Part shown: piece by piece, positions 26,401 through 34,168 of the stretch | How the letters are laid out: each line of letters starts with the position of its first letter | How positions within the stretch are numbered: position 1 is the first letter of the stretch | Assembly (NCBI GenBank): GCA_963676655.2 | Contig: CAXXKX010000003.1 | Span: forward strand, 2,356,001 to 2,420,000 | Length of the DNA: 64,000 nt | From: G963676655 sp963676655 | GTDB lineage: Bacteria; Verrucomicrobiota; Lentisphaeria; Victivallales; Victivallaceae | Reading direction: 5' to 3' | The notes under the pieces: generated by a model | What the model was told of the DNA's origin: nothing | Seen by the model: the letters and a program-made list of their open reading frames with translations, nothing else | The model's database searches: none | Program-made: the position numbers and the translations under genes

Positions 26401-27747
26401 ATGTTACTGATGGATGAACTGAATGCTTTTGAAAAAGATCTTAATTCTTTTGACGCGGAAAAGCGCCGTTTGGCGTTGAATGAACTGGCGGAACTGGCCG
26501 CTGTAGGCAAAATAAAGCTTGAACCGCCGACGGACGCGCATAATCTGCACTGTCATACTTTCTTCTCATATAATGGCTACGGGTATTCCCCGTCGTATAT
26601 TGTCTGGCTGGCGAAAAAATCCGGCTGGTTTGCGGTCGGCTGCGTTGATTTTGATGTACTGGATGCGGTTGACGAGTTTATGGCGGCGGGACGCTTGCTT
26701 GGCGTCAGGACTGTTTGCGGTATGGAGTCCAGGGTCTTTATCAAGGAATTGGCCGAACATGAAATCAATTCGCCGGGTGAACCCGGAGTTGCTTATCACA
26801 TGGGTTGCGGATTTTCATCTTCTTCCGTTCCGGCTGGGTCGGTCGCCTTCCTGCAGGGGATGAAGGAAAAGGCCAATGCCAGAACTAAGGGGATTGTTGA
26901 TTTGGTTAATCCGTTTCTGGCTCCGGCGGCAATTGATTTTGCAGAAACCGCGGCAAAGTTAACTCCTGGCGGCAATGTTACTGAACGCCATGTCTGCGAG
27001 GCATACCGCCGGAAAGCCGAAGAATTGTACCCGGAAACGGCTGAACGGATCGCGTTCTGGTCTGAAAAGCTGTCCACCCCGGCTGATGAAATGGCTAAAA
27101 TTATTGAAAATGATCCGAAACTCGAGGGTTTGATCCGTTCGAAAACAATGAAATCCGGCGGAGTAGGTTATGTTAAGGCCGACCCGACATCTTTTCCGAA
27201 GATTGAAGATATGAATGAGTTTACCCGGCAGTGTGGCGCAATTCCGGCGATTGCCTGGCTCAACGGTGAATCCGGCGGGGAAGCTGATCCTGACGCCCTG
27301 ATTAAGCTGCATATTGAAAAAGGCGCCGAACTGCTTAATATCGTGCCTGACCGCAATTGGAACTTCCCCGATCCGCAAGTCGCCGCTAAGAAAATGGCTG
27401 AACTGGACCGGATCATTGATGCCGCGATCAAAAACGATATGCCGGTTTGTGTCGGAACTGAAATGAATGCACCGGGCCTTAAACTGGTTGATGATTTTGA
27501 TTCCCCGGCTCTGGCAAAACATACCCGGACCTTTGTCAACGGTGCGGCTTTATCTTTTGCCCATGGCCTGCTACAGCCGCATGGTTTCGGCCTGATGAGC
27601 GAGTGGACATGTAAAAACTTTACCGATCGTGCCGCTAGAAACGCCTTTTTCGTTGCGTTCGGACGGAAAGCCGGTTTCGGCATTGAAGCGGCTTTACAAG
27701 ATCTTCCTGAAGACGCCTCTCCGGACCAAATTCTGGCACTGGTGTAA
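26401..27747 (+). CDS. PHP-like metal-dependent hydrolase
   Basis: A 448-aa protein whose region around residues 40-110 reads DAHNLHCHTFFSYNGYGYSP, CVDFDVLDAVDEF and VRTVCGMESRVF. This is the PHP pattern of an HxH motif followed by Asp and Glu ligands. An alpha-helical insert follows (residues 140-245), then a C-terminal part with IPAIAWLNGE, LNIVPDRNW and VCVGTEMNAPG that completes the barrel. It is preceded by AAGGGAAGAATC and ends at a good terminator. It stands 27 bp after ruvA and may be read through from that operon. Substrate unknown. Confidence 0.65.
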   Translation: MLLMDELNAFEKDLNSFDAEKRRLALNELAELAAVGKIKLEPPTDAHNLHCHTFFSYNGYGYSPSYIVWLAKKSGWFAVGCVDFDVLDAVDEFMAAGRLLGVRTVCGMESRVFIKELAEHEINSPGEPGVAYHMGCGFSSSSVPAGSVAFLQGMKEKANARTKGIVDLVNPFLAPAAIDFAETAAKLTPGGNVTERHVCEAYRRKAEELYPETAERIAFWSEKLSTPADEMAKIIENDPKLEGLIRSKTMKSGGVGYVKADPTSFPKIEDMNEFTRQCGAIPAIAWLNGESGGEADPDALIKLHIEKGAELLNIVPDRNWNFPDPQVAAKKMAELDRIIDAAIKNDMPVCVGTEMNAPGLKLVDDFDSPALAKHTRTFVNGAALSFAHGLLQPHGFGLMSEWTCKNFTDRAARNAFFVAFGRKAGFGIEAALQDLPEDASPDQILALV

Positions 27748-27782
27748 CTCCCGTCATTAATCTGGTTTATCATTGATACAGA

Positions 27783-27816
27783 TAGGGAATTAATTTTAAT
27801 TCCCTACAGTTCTTTT
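27783..27816 (+). terminator. terminator after the PHP-like gene
   Basis: Hairpin with ten-base perfect arms TAGGGAATTA and TAATTCCCTA (27783-27806) and a four-base loop, followed after CAG by TTCTTTT. The stem is long; the T-tract is interrupted. Confidence 0.7.
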
Positions 27817-27878
27817 ATAAACTTTTACGTTGCTGACATTGTTTAATGTGTTGTGGTTTAGGTTATTGTAATTTTATT

Positions 27879-27899
27879 ATAATCAAACCGTCTGTTAAT
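27879..27899 (+). repeat. REP-like palindrome, copy E (imperfect)
   Basis: Left arm ATAATCA and centre AACCGTC match the family, but the right arm reads TGTTAAT instead of TGATTAT, so the hairpin is partly broken. It lies between the terminator at 27783 and the reverse-strand AraC gene. Confidence 0.5.
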
Positions 27900-27929
27900 A
27901 AAGTCACCAAATAAATTTTTTTGTTATTT

Positions 27930-28832
27930 TTAGAGATCGCTTTTAATGAATTCCCGTGGAGACATTCCAACGGTTTTGTGAAAGGCACGACTGAAGATGG
28001 CCGGTGATGAATAACCTGACATCTCCGCTATGTCCGAAATCATATAACTGCGCGATTTCAGCAGATTAATTGCGCGGTTTATTCGCAGGGAACGGAGATA
28101 TTCTCCCGGACCCTGGCCGGTAAGTTTTTTGTACATGACACACAAATAGCCCTTGGAAATTCCATGTTCATCAGCTATTTCGTCAAGGCTTAGGTCTGCC
28201 CGATGAAAATTAGCATAAATATAGCCGTTCACTCTTTCAATCATGCTGACCTTGCGGGTTTGTGGCGAAACATAATCCTGCAACGGATTGTTTCGGGCAC
28301 ATTCCAGCAGTTCAAGAATCAGGCAGTCAAGATAACTTTTTAATTTTTGTTTTGCGGTCTGGTTTTCTTCGAGATTTTCAACCAGATAGGCGTTCAACAT
28401 CTGGTTGGCGAGAAAATAACACGCATCCGACATCGGGACCGACCGGTTCATTAATTCAACCGGCACAATGCCGTTGGATTCAAAGGTGATTACCAACCAG
28501 CTGAACGTGGTCATATCCACCATATATGTATGGAATTGAAATGGATAGATCAGCAACGCCTCTCCCTGTTTAAATTCGATTACGTGTTCATTGACCGAAG
28601 CCAGTCCGGTAGTCGACAGATTAAGAGTCAGCGCATAACGCTGGTGATATAGTCCAAGGTTGTGAACCAGCATTTTGCGTTGCGGCCAACGATAGAGCAT
28701 GATAATATTGTTCGGATTACCGGAAGGATAGCTGACATCAATTCCGGCCATATAATTTTCCGGTTCGGCAATATTTACGGCATTTGCTTCAATGTTTTTT
28801 ATAATACTTTTTTGCATATCGGTATAATACAT
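27930..28832 (-). CDS. AraC-family transcriptional regulator
   Basis: A 300-aa regulator. Residues 1-185 form a cupin-like sensor domain of no specific recognised type. Residues 195-298 form the double helix-turn-helix: first HTH LSLDEIADEHGISKGYLCVMYKKLTG, connecting helix RINRAINLLKSRS, second HTH ISDIAEMSGYSSPAIFSRAFHKTVG. It is divergent from the DapA-like gene with a 115-bp promoter region, so it very probably controls the downstream carbohydrate cluster and itself. Ligand unknown, but the neighbouring genes suggest a sialic-acid-like sugar. Confidence 0.9.
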   Translation of the reverse strand: MYYTDMQKSIIKNIEANAVNIAEPENYMAGIDVSYPSGNPNNIIMLYRWPQRKMLVHNLGLYHQRYALTLNLSTTGLASVNEHVIEFKQGEALLIYPFQFHTYMVDMTTFSWLVITFESNGIVPVELMNRSVPMSDACYFLANQMLNAYLVENLEENQTAKQKLKSYLDCLILELLECARNNPLQDYVSPQTRKVSMIERVNGYIYANFHRADLSLDEIADEHGISKGYLCVMYKKLTGQGPGEYLRSLRINRAINLLKSRSYMISDIAEMSGYSSPAIFSRAFHKTVGMSPREFIKSDL

Positions 28833-28884
28833 TCAAATATTAATAAATGCAAACTTTTTATAATTTTATGCCAAATTTTAACTA

Positions 28885-28913
28885 TTGTCATTGTTGTTAT
28901 TTGCATATATAAT
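28885..28913 (+). promoter_or_regulatory. promoter of the sialic-acid-like cluster
   Basis: TTGTCA (28885-28890), exact 17-nt spacer, TATAAT (28908-28913). The match is near-consensus. The expected start is near 28920, about 28 nt before the ATG of the DapA-like gene. Confidence 0.7.
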
Positions 28914-28927
28914 TAAAATAACAACAA
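28891..28927 (+). promoter_or_regulatory. 37-bp palindromic operator over the -10 element
   Basis: Perfect 12-base arms TTGTTGTTATTT (28891-28902) and AAATAACAACAA (28916-28927) with a 13-base spacer that contains the TATAAT. A protein bound here would cover the -10 and the start site. AraC proteins usually bind direct repeats, so the symmetric site may serve a different dimeric repressor, or may act as an RNA hairpin at the 5' end. Confidence 0.55.
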
Positions 28928-28947
28928 AAAAATAAAGGTTAGGATTA

Positions 28948-29892
28948 ATGGAAACTGCAACTGCAACACTCGACAATATCGCCTCTCCCAAACTCCTGCC
29001 CGGCGGAGTGTGGCCGGTGGCGGTCACTCCGTTCAAAGCCAATGGAGCGATCGACTGGAAAGCTTATGATCAGTTGCTCGACTGGTATATGGAAAACGGT
29101 AGTTCCGGGATTTTTGCCGTTTGCCTGTCGAGCGAATTTTATGATCTGACCGGCAAGGAAAAAGAAAAATTAGCCGCAGTTGCGGTAAAACGCTGCTTCG
29201 GCAGTATCCCGGTAGTTGCCGGCGGCGGCCTGGGGAGAAATCTCCGGGAGACGGTTAAATCGGTGAATACGATTGGGGCTCTTGGAGTGGATGCAGTCGT
29301 TGTTCCGGTTAATCAGCTTGTTACAGCCGACCAGAATGATACGGAACTTCTGCGGCAAATTGATTTGCTGGTAAGCCTTACCGGTGATATTCCGTTGGGA
29401 TTATATGAATGCCCCGCTCCGTACCATCGGTTGATTTCTGAAGACATAATGCGTTACTGCGCACAAACCGGGCGATTCAGGTTTTTAAAAGATACTTGCT
29501 GCGATGCGAAAGAAATTGGCAGGAAAGTTGCCGCGGGCGGTAAAACCGGTTTCAGTCTGTATAATGCGAATATTGAAACGCTGTTGGATTCGATAGCGTT
29601 GGGATGTCGTGGATATAACGGTCCTGCCGCTAATTTTTATCCTGATTTGATAGATGTGATGATGCACTCAAAGGAGCCGGAGAAAATCAGCCTTCTGCGT
29701 GATATTGTAATTTCCGGACAGCGGGTTGTTACATATAAATACCTGGCCACTGCCAAGCTGTTTCTTAAATTTTCCGGAGTTGATATTTCCGGTTATTGCC
29801 GACGTGAAACTCCGTCTCTTACCCGGCATGAAATAGAAGCTGTCAAGTCGTTTTTCAACCTTATAAATTATTGGCGTCAAGAACTAGCTTAA
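28948..29892 (+). CDS. DapA/NanA-superfamily aldolase or lyase
   Basis: Class I aldolase-type TIM barrel of the dihydrodipicolinate synthase/N-acetylneuraminate lyase superfamily, 314 aa. Schiff-base Lys181 lies in RFLKDTCCD and Tyr153 in GLYECPAP, both as expected. The substrate-binding loop normally reading GGSTGE is CLSSEF (about residues 59-64), so this is a divergent member and substrate cannot be assigned from the motif. It is first in a cluster with BNR/sialidase-like proteins, an SGNH esterase and an SSS symporter, which favours N-acetylneuraminate lyase or a related keto-sugar-acid aldolase. It has AATAAAGG as ribosome binding region. Confidence 0.75.
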   Translation: METATATLDNIASPKLLPGGVWPVAVTPFKANGAIDWKAYDQLLDWYMENGSSGIFAVCLSSEFYDLTGKEKEKLAAVAVKRCFGSIPVVAGGGLGRNLRETVKSVNTIGALGVDAVVVPVNQLVTADQNDTELLRQIDLLVSLTGDIPLGLYECPAPYHRLISEDIMRYCAQTGRFRFLKDTCCDAKEIGRKVAAGGKTGFSLYNANIETLLDSIALGCRGYNGPAANFYPDLIDVMMHSKEPEKISLLRDIVISGQRVVTYKYLATAKLFLKFSGVDISGYCRRETPSLTRHEIEAVKSFFNLINYWRQELA

Positions 29893-29907
29893 AGAAAGGA
29901 AATCGTT

Positions 29908-30714
29908 ATGCAAACGCGGAAAACAACAATTTTCACCCTGATTGAACTCCTGGTTGTGATCGCTATCATCGCAATTCTTGCCAGTATGCTGATGCCGGCA
30001 TTGGGGCAGGCACGGAAGAAGGCCAAGACTATTAAATGCACCAGTAACATGAAGCAGATCGGTCTGGGTATGGCGATGTATACCGATAGTGAAGCCGGGT
30101 TCTATCCGGTTGCCGACCAGAATAATACGACAAGCTGGGATAACGCCCTGGCTCTTTACGACGGACGTAAAATTGAAGAACAATATCGACATGCGATTTT
30201 GCAGCGGTCCCAGGTTGGCGGCGGGCAGGATCTTTATCATTGTCCGGAAGATTCCATTTACCGCTCGGCCAATACGTTTCCGCGCTCTTATGTGCTTAGC
30301 TACTACTGCCAGTCATCCACTACTCCGCGTAATACCGGGATTTCCGGTTGTGTTCCGAGTTCAACCGACTGGACTCAACCTGCTTCGCGTAAAACCAGTA
30401 AGATTAAGAAGCCTTCACGGGGCATCGCAATGTTTGAATACGCGAATACTGATAACCGCCTTGGACGAACCAGTCAAACAAACATGGGCTACAACGGGAT
30501 AAATACCGTCAACGGATTGAGGAATAAATATATTGGATTGGCTCCGAATCCCGATTTCTGGAAACATGACTCGTCTAAAGGGAAAATGAATTTCCTGTTT
30601 GCGGACGGGCATGCTAAATTCATGTCATTTGAGGAAACCGTGATGCCGTACCTTGTAACCCAGACCGGCGCAAGTAATGTCGGTACAATGTGGGATGTTG
30701 GAGACGGCTCATAA
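29908..30714 (+). CDS. type II pseudopilin-like protein
   Basis: A 268-aa protein with the N-terminal prepilin methylation motif FTLIELLVVIAIIAILASML (Glu13 at +5 if cleavage precedes Phe9) and the conserved ARKKAKTIKCTSNMKQIG helix. The C-terminal part has the HDSSKGKMNFLFADGHAKFM pattern, akin to the 'processing-associated H-X9-DG' domain. The residue before Phe is Ile rather than Gly, which is common in the large PVC families. Genomes of Lentisphaerota carry dozens of these, often beside sugar-degrading genes. It is embedded between the lyase and the sialidase-like genes. Role unknown; surface display or secretion of the neighbouring enzymes is possible. Confidence 0.8.
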   Translation: MQTRKTTIFTLIELLVVIAIIAILASMLMPALGQARKKAKTIKCTSNMKQIGLGMAMYTDSEAGFYPVADQNNTTSWDNALALYDGRKIEEQYRHAILQRSQVGGGQDLYHCPEDSIYRSANTFPRSYVLSYYCQSSTTPRNTGISGCVPSSTDWTQPASRKTSKIKKPSRGIAMFEYANTDNRLGRTSQTNMGYNGINTVNGLRNKYIGLAPNPDFWKHDSSKGKMNFLFADGHAKFMSFEETVMPYLVTQTGASNVGTMWDVGDGS

Positions 30715-30768
30715 GAGACCTTATGTTTTCAACAGCAATCTTTAATTACATAAAGTAAGAATAAATAT

Positions 30769-31965
30769 ATGAAAAAGATATTATTACTGACCTTGATGAC
30801 TGGCAGAGTCATGTCGTTTGGAGCCGCGCCTGCGGATGTGGTTGAGATGTGGAAATGCCCGATGCCGCAGAAGGGGGTAATTGGAGCCGGGTATGAACCG
30901 GTAAAAGGTGTCGTTCACAGTCCGGTATTTAAAGCGACCATGGAAACCGGTGGATATAACCACCATGCAAAGATAGTTCATTTTAAAAATAAATTTTACG
31001 CTATGTGGAGTAACCATAAATACGGAGAGGACGGGCCGGGGCAGAAAATTTATTATTCTTCCTCTGATGACGGTAAAAAATGGACTCCTTTCAAGCTGCT
31101 GTTCAGCTCAATGCACAAAGAAGCTCCTTGGGGTAATGTCGGAATAAATCTAAGCGCCCAGAAATGGCTGGTGCAGAGCGGCAGACTTTACGCCCAGGCG
31201 TGGTGCGGGGAGACTGTCGGCTGGTCAGACAGAAACAGAACCGCGACAAAGAAAAAACGTTCAAAAAAATTCTGTTTTGCTGCAAGGAAAAAATACCGGC
31301 CGCTCTTCAGAGAGGTCTTTCCCGATGGAAAGCTGCGTCCGGTTGCGAGTTTCAGGCCTGGCGAACTTCCGAAGGACGTTCTGGTAAAAGTTGCGAACGC
31401 TAAAAAAGTTTATCCCGATCTTAAATCTGAAAAGAGTTCCTTGAAATTAGGCGATCTGATCAAAAGTTCAAAACGGCGGATGTGCGAACCGACCTGGTTC
31501 AAAAACAAGGACGGGGAATATGTAATTCTCTTTCGTGATGACAGCTATTCGCATCGCAAATGGGTTGCTTTTTCCAAAGACGGTCAAAATTGGACCGCGT
31601 TGAAACCTACCAATATTCCGGATTCGCCGAGCGCCAGTATCAGCTTGACTTTAGACGACGGCACAATCCTGTTGATTGGTAATCACATGGCCCCGGAATT
31701 CGATAAAGATCAACCAAGGCACTTTGGCCGGGATCCTCTTATGGTTTCCATCAGCAAGGACGGCATGAACTTTACTAAATCATACGCGATCCGCAGCGGT
31801 CAGCAGAAATACACTGTTCCCAGGAAGGTTGTGCGCGGTCGCGGCGGCGGCGCTCAGTATCCGTATGCGATAATTGTCGGAAAGACAGTTTACGTTATTT
31901 ATTCGCAAGGCAAAGAAGACATTTGGGTATCATCATTTCCTATTTCAGCGGTAAAGGAAAATTAA
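30769..31965 (+). CDS. secreted BNR/sialidase-like beta-propeller protein 1
   Basis: A 398-aa protein with a signal peptide (MKKILLLTLMTGRVMSFGAA) and a six-bladed propeller pattern. One good Asp box is visible, SSSDDGKKW. Shorter S-K-D-G-x-N-(W/F) repeats occur at VAFSKDGQNW and VSISKDGMNF. The N-terminal NHHAKIVHFKNKFYAMWSN and the C-terminal RGRGGGAQYPYA are shared with the next gene. The fold matches GH33-like exo-sialidases, and the context supports sialic acid release. The catalytic Arg triad cannot be placed with certainty, so a related glycan-binding propeller remains possible. Confidence 0.7.
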   Translation: MKKILLLTLMTGRVMSFGAAPADVVEMWKCPMPQKGVIGAGYEPVKGVVHSPVFKATMETGGYNHHAKIVHFKNKFYAMWSNHKYGEDGPGQKIYYSSSDDGKKWTPFKLLFSSMHKEAPWGNVGINLSAQKWLVQSGRLYAQAWCGETVGWSDRNRTATKKKRSKKFCFAARKKYRPLFREVFPDGKLRPVASFRPGELPKDVLVKVANAKKVYPDLKSEKSSLKLGDLIKSSKRRMCEPTWFKNKDGEYVILFRDDSYSHRKWVAFSKDGQNWTALKPTNIPDSPSASISLTLDDGTILLIGNHMAPEFDKDQPRHFGRDPLMVSISKDGMNFTKSYAIRSGQQKYTVPRKVVRGRGGGAQYPYAIIVGKTVYVIYSQGKEDIWVSSFPISAVKEN

Positions 31966-31967
31966 AT

Positions 31968-33149
31968 ATGAAGATGTTTATTTCAATATTGGCGGCATCA
32001 ATGGCCATAAGTTTTTCGGTACATTCTGCCGATGTGGTAAAAATGTGGTATGCCGGTAAGCCGGATATCAGCAAAGATAATGCGGGATTTCCGGAAATTA
32101 AGGACATTGTCCATGCACCGGTATTTCTGGCTGATGAGTCAAGAGGCGGGTATAATCACCATTCCAAGCTGATATATTTCAATAAAACATTTTACGCGAT
32201 GTGGAGTAATCAGCGTTATGGCGAGGACGGTCCGGGGCAGCGGGTGCTTTATGCGACTTCGCCTGACGGTGTAAAATGGTCAAAACCTAAAGAAATGTTT
32301 ACCGCGCCGGTGCCGGAAGCACCATGGGGCATGAAAGGTGTGCATTTGGCGGCCAATCGCTGGCGGGTATGGCACGGAAGACTTTTTGCCGGAGCCTGGT
32401 GCGGCGGGATCGAATCGTTCCGGGATATGGACGACACTGAAAGAGTGACAAAGCGTGACCGGAAACACGAGTTTGCCGTATTCAAATTTTATGGCATCAT
32501 ATATCGGGAAGTCAAGCCGGATGGTTCGCTGGGCAAGGTTTTTACGTTTATGAAAGAAAAACCGAAAGATCTGCTTTATGACTTTGCCGACGGATCAAAG
32601 GTTGTTCCGGGGTTTATTCCGATCGAGAAACCAGATTACGGCAAGGAGCGGGCAAATCGCAAACTTTGCGAATCGACCGAATATAAAGCGGCTGACGGAA
32701 AACGGGTGGCTCTGTTTCGGGACGGAAAATATTCCCATCGGCTGTACGTGAGTTTTTCCGACGACGGCAAGAAGTGGAGTTTTCCGCAACCGACTGATAT
32801 TCCGGATTCCCCGAGTGAGAGTCGCGCCATGAATCTTGCTGACGGCACCACATTATTGGTCGGCAATCAAATGGCTGGAGCCTTTGATAATCCGCAAAAG
32901 CGGCATTACGGTCGAACTCCGTTAATGGTTTCGGTCAGCAAAGATGGATATAAATTTGACCGAGCTTATGCAATTCGCAGCGGTAAACAGGAGTTTACCA
33001 TTCCCCGCAGAGTTGTCCGGGGTCGTGGAGGCGGCGGCCAATATCCATATCCGATTTGTGTTGGAGACAAAGTCTATGTCATGTATTCAATGGGCAAAGA
33101 GGATATCTGGGTATCATCATTCCCGCTCAAATCTATAGGATTAAAATGA
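31968..33149 (+). CDS. secreted BNR/sialidase-like beta-propeller protein 2
   Basis: Tandem paralogue of the preceding gene: WSNQRYGEDGPGQRV, PEAPWGMKGVHLAANRW and RGRGGGGQYPYPICVG align with it throughout. I start it at the ATG at 31968 (393 aa), two bases after the previous stop. This choice follows AAAGGAAAATTAAAT and gives a clean signal peptide (MKMFISILAASMAISFSVHSA), whereas the upstream ATG at 31923 lies inside the previous gene. Propeller motifs SPDGVKW, SDDGKKW and SKDGYKF are visible. Its stop overlaps the SGNH gene start (ATGA). Same caveats on catalysis as for copy 1. Confidence 0.7.
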   Translation: MKMFISILAASMAISFSVHSADVVKMWYAGKPDISKDNAGFPEIKDIVHAPVFLADESRGGYNHHSKLIYFNKTFYAMWSNQRYGEDGPGQRVLYATSPDGVKWSKPKEMFTAPVPEAPWGMKGVHLAANRWRVWHGRLFAGAWCGGIESFRDMDDTERVTKRDRKHEFAVFKFYGIIYREVKPDGSLGKVFTFMKEKPKDLLYDFADGSKVVPGFIPIEKPDYGKERANRKLCESTEYKAADGKRVALFRDGKYSHRLYVSFSDDGKKWSFPQPTDIPDSPSESRAMNLADGTTLLVGNQMAGAFDNPQKRHYGRTPLMVSVSKDGYKFDRAYAIRSGKQEFTIPRRVVRGRGGGGQYPYPICVGDKVYVMYSMGKEDIWVSSFPLKSIGLK

Positions 33150-34150
33150 CCAGGTTTTTACTGACACTGCTCTTTGTCGCGACGATGCCGTTAATTTACG
33201 GTAAACCTGCAAAAAAGGAAATGAACATTTTGTTTCTGGGAAACAGTTTTACTTTCAGGAATAATTTGCCGATGCTGGTTAAGCAGGTCTTTGAAGAAGG
33301 AAATCCGGGACTGAAAGTGCATGTCGAGAAAGTCACTTACGGCGGACAGGATATGTATCGGCACAGTGAATGGTATTTTTCTGAGACGTTTATCCGGTTG
33401 AATTCGATTACGGTTCCGGAAATAGAACAGGTAATTAAAAAACAGCGTGAACTTATGCGGTTGTCGAAAGCCCCGGTTGAATTTGCTGTTTACTGTAAAG
33501 TGACTGGAACAAAAAAGGAATCCTGGGAAAAGCTGAAAATCAAGCTTAAACGGAGTATCAGAAATCAACAGGCATTGATTGAACGGATCAAAAATAATCG
33601 CAGGTTGAAATGGGATTACGTCGTTTTACAGTCCTGGCAGGATATGGTTGACGATCCGGAGCAGGGCTATGCGAAGTATGTGAAAAAACTTGCCGCGATT
33701 GCCGCGAAAGAACATATTAAGCCGGTTTTGTATATAACCGCTCCTTACGCCCAGAATCAGAATCCGGTCAAAGCTCCTATTGCAATCGCACGTACAGATA
33801 AGGATTTGAAGTTGGCGCGCGAACTGGCTGGTAAAATTCATGCCTTTGCGGTAGTTCCGGTGCCTCTGGCGTTGAATAAGATACAATCCGGGGGAACCGA
33901 TTTGAAGTTCCGCTACGTAAATGATTTTCATCCGAACCAGTATTGCGCGTTCCTGACCGCAAATATATTCTACGCGGCATTTTTCAAGCGCAGCCCGGAA
34001 GGACTGAAATTTAATAAAGTGGTCGGATGCAAAGCCAGAAACAATAAAGGTCCGGACGGCAAAGAGCGTACTGTAGTATTTAATGACACGACTAAAAAGT
34101 TTTTACAGAAAATGGCTTTTGAGTCGGTTGAAGAGTTTGATAAACGATAA
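33146..34150 (+). CDS. secreted SGNH hydrolase (possible sialate O-acetylesterase)
   Basis: A 334-aa protein beginning at the ATG that overlaps the previous stop. It has a signal peptide (MTRFLLTLLFVATMPLIYG), SGNH block I LFLGNSFTFRNNLP, a Gly block near YGGQDMYRHSEW, DYVVLQSWQDM, and the C-terminal Asp-His dyad in NDFHPNQYCAF. This is the SGNH/GDSL esterase fold. Position between sialidase-like proteins and an SSS transporter suggests removal of O-acetyl groups from the released sugar, as by sialate O-acetylesterases. That is inference. The longer frame starting at 33056 lies within the upstream gene and is rejected. Confidence 0.75.
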   Translation: MTRFLLTLLFVATMPLIYGKPAKKEMNILFLGNSFTFRNNLPMLVKQVFEEGNPGLKVHVEKVTYGGQDMYRHSEWYFSETFIRLNSITVPEIEQVIKKQRELMRLSKAPVEFAVYCKVTGTKKESWEKLKIKLKRSIRNQQALIERIKNNRRLKWDYVVLQSWQDMVDDPEQGYAKYVKKLAAIAAKEHIKPVLYITAPYAQNQNPVKAPIAIARTDKDLKLARELAGKIHAFAVVPVPLALNKIQSGGTDLKFRYVNDFHPNQYCAFLTANIFYAAFFKRSPEGLKFNKVVGCKARNNKGPDGKERTVVFNDTTKKFLQKMAFESVEEFDKR

Positions 34151-34168
34151 CAGAGCAAGGAAGACGTA

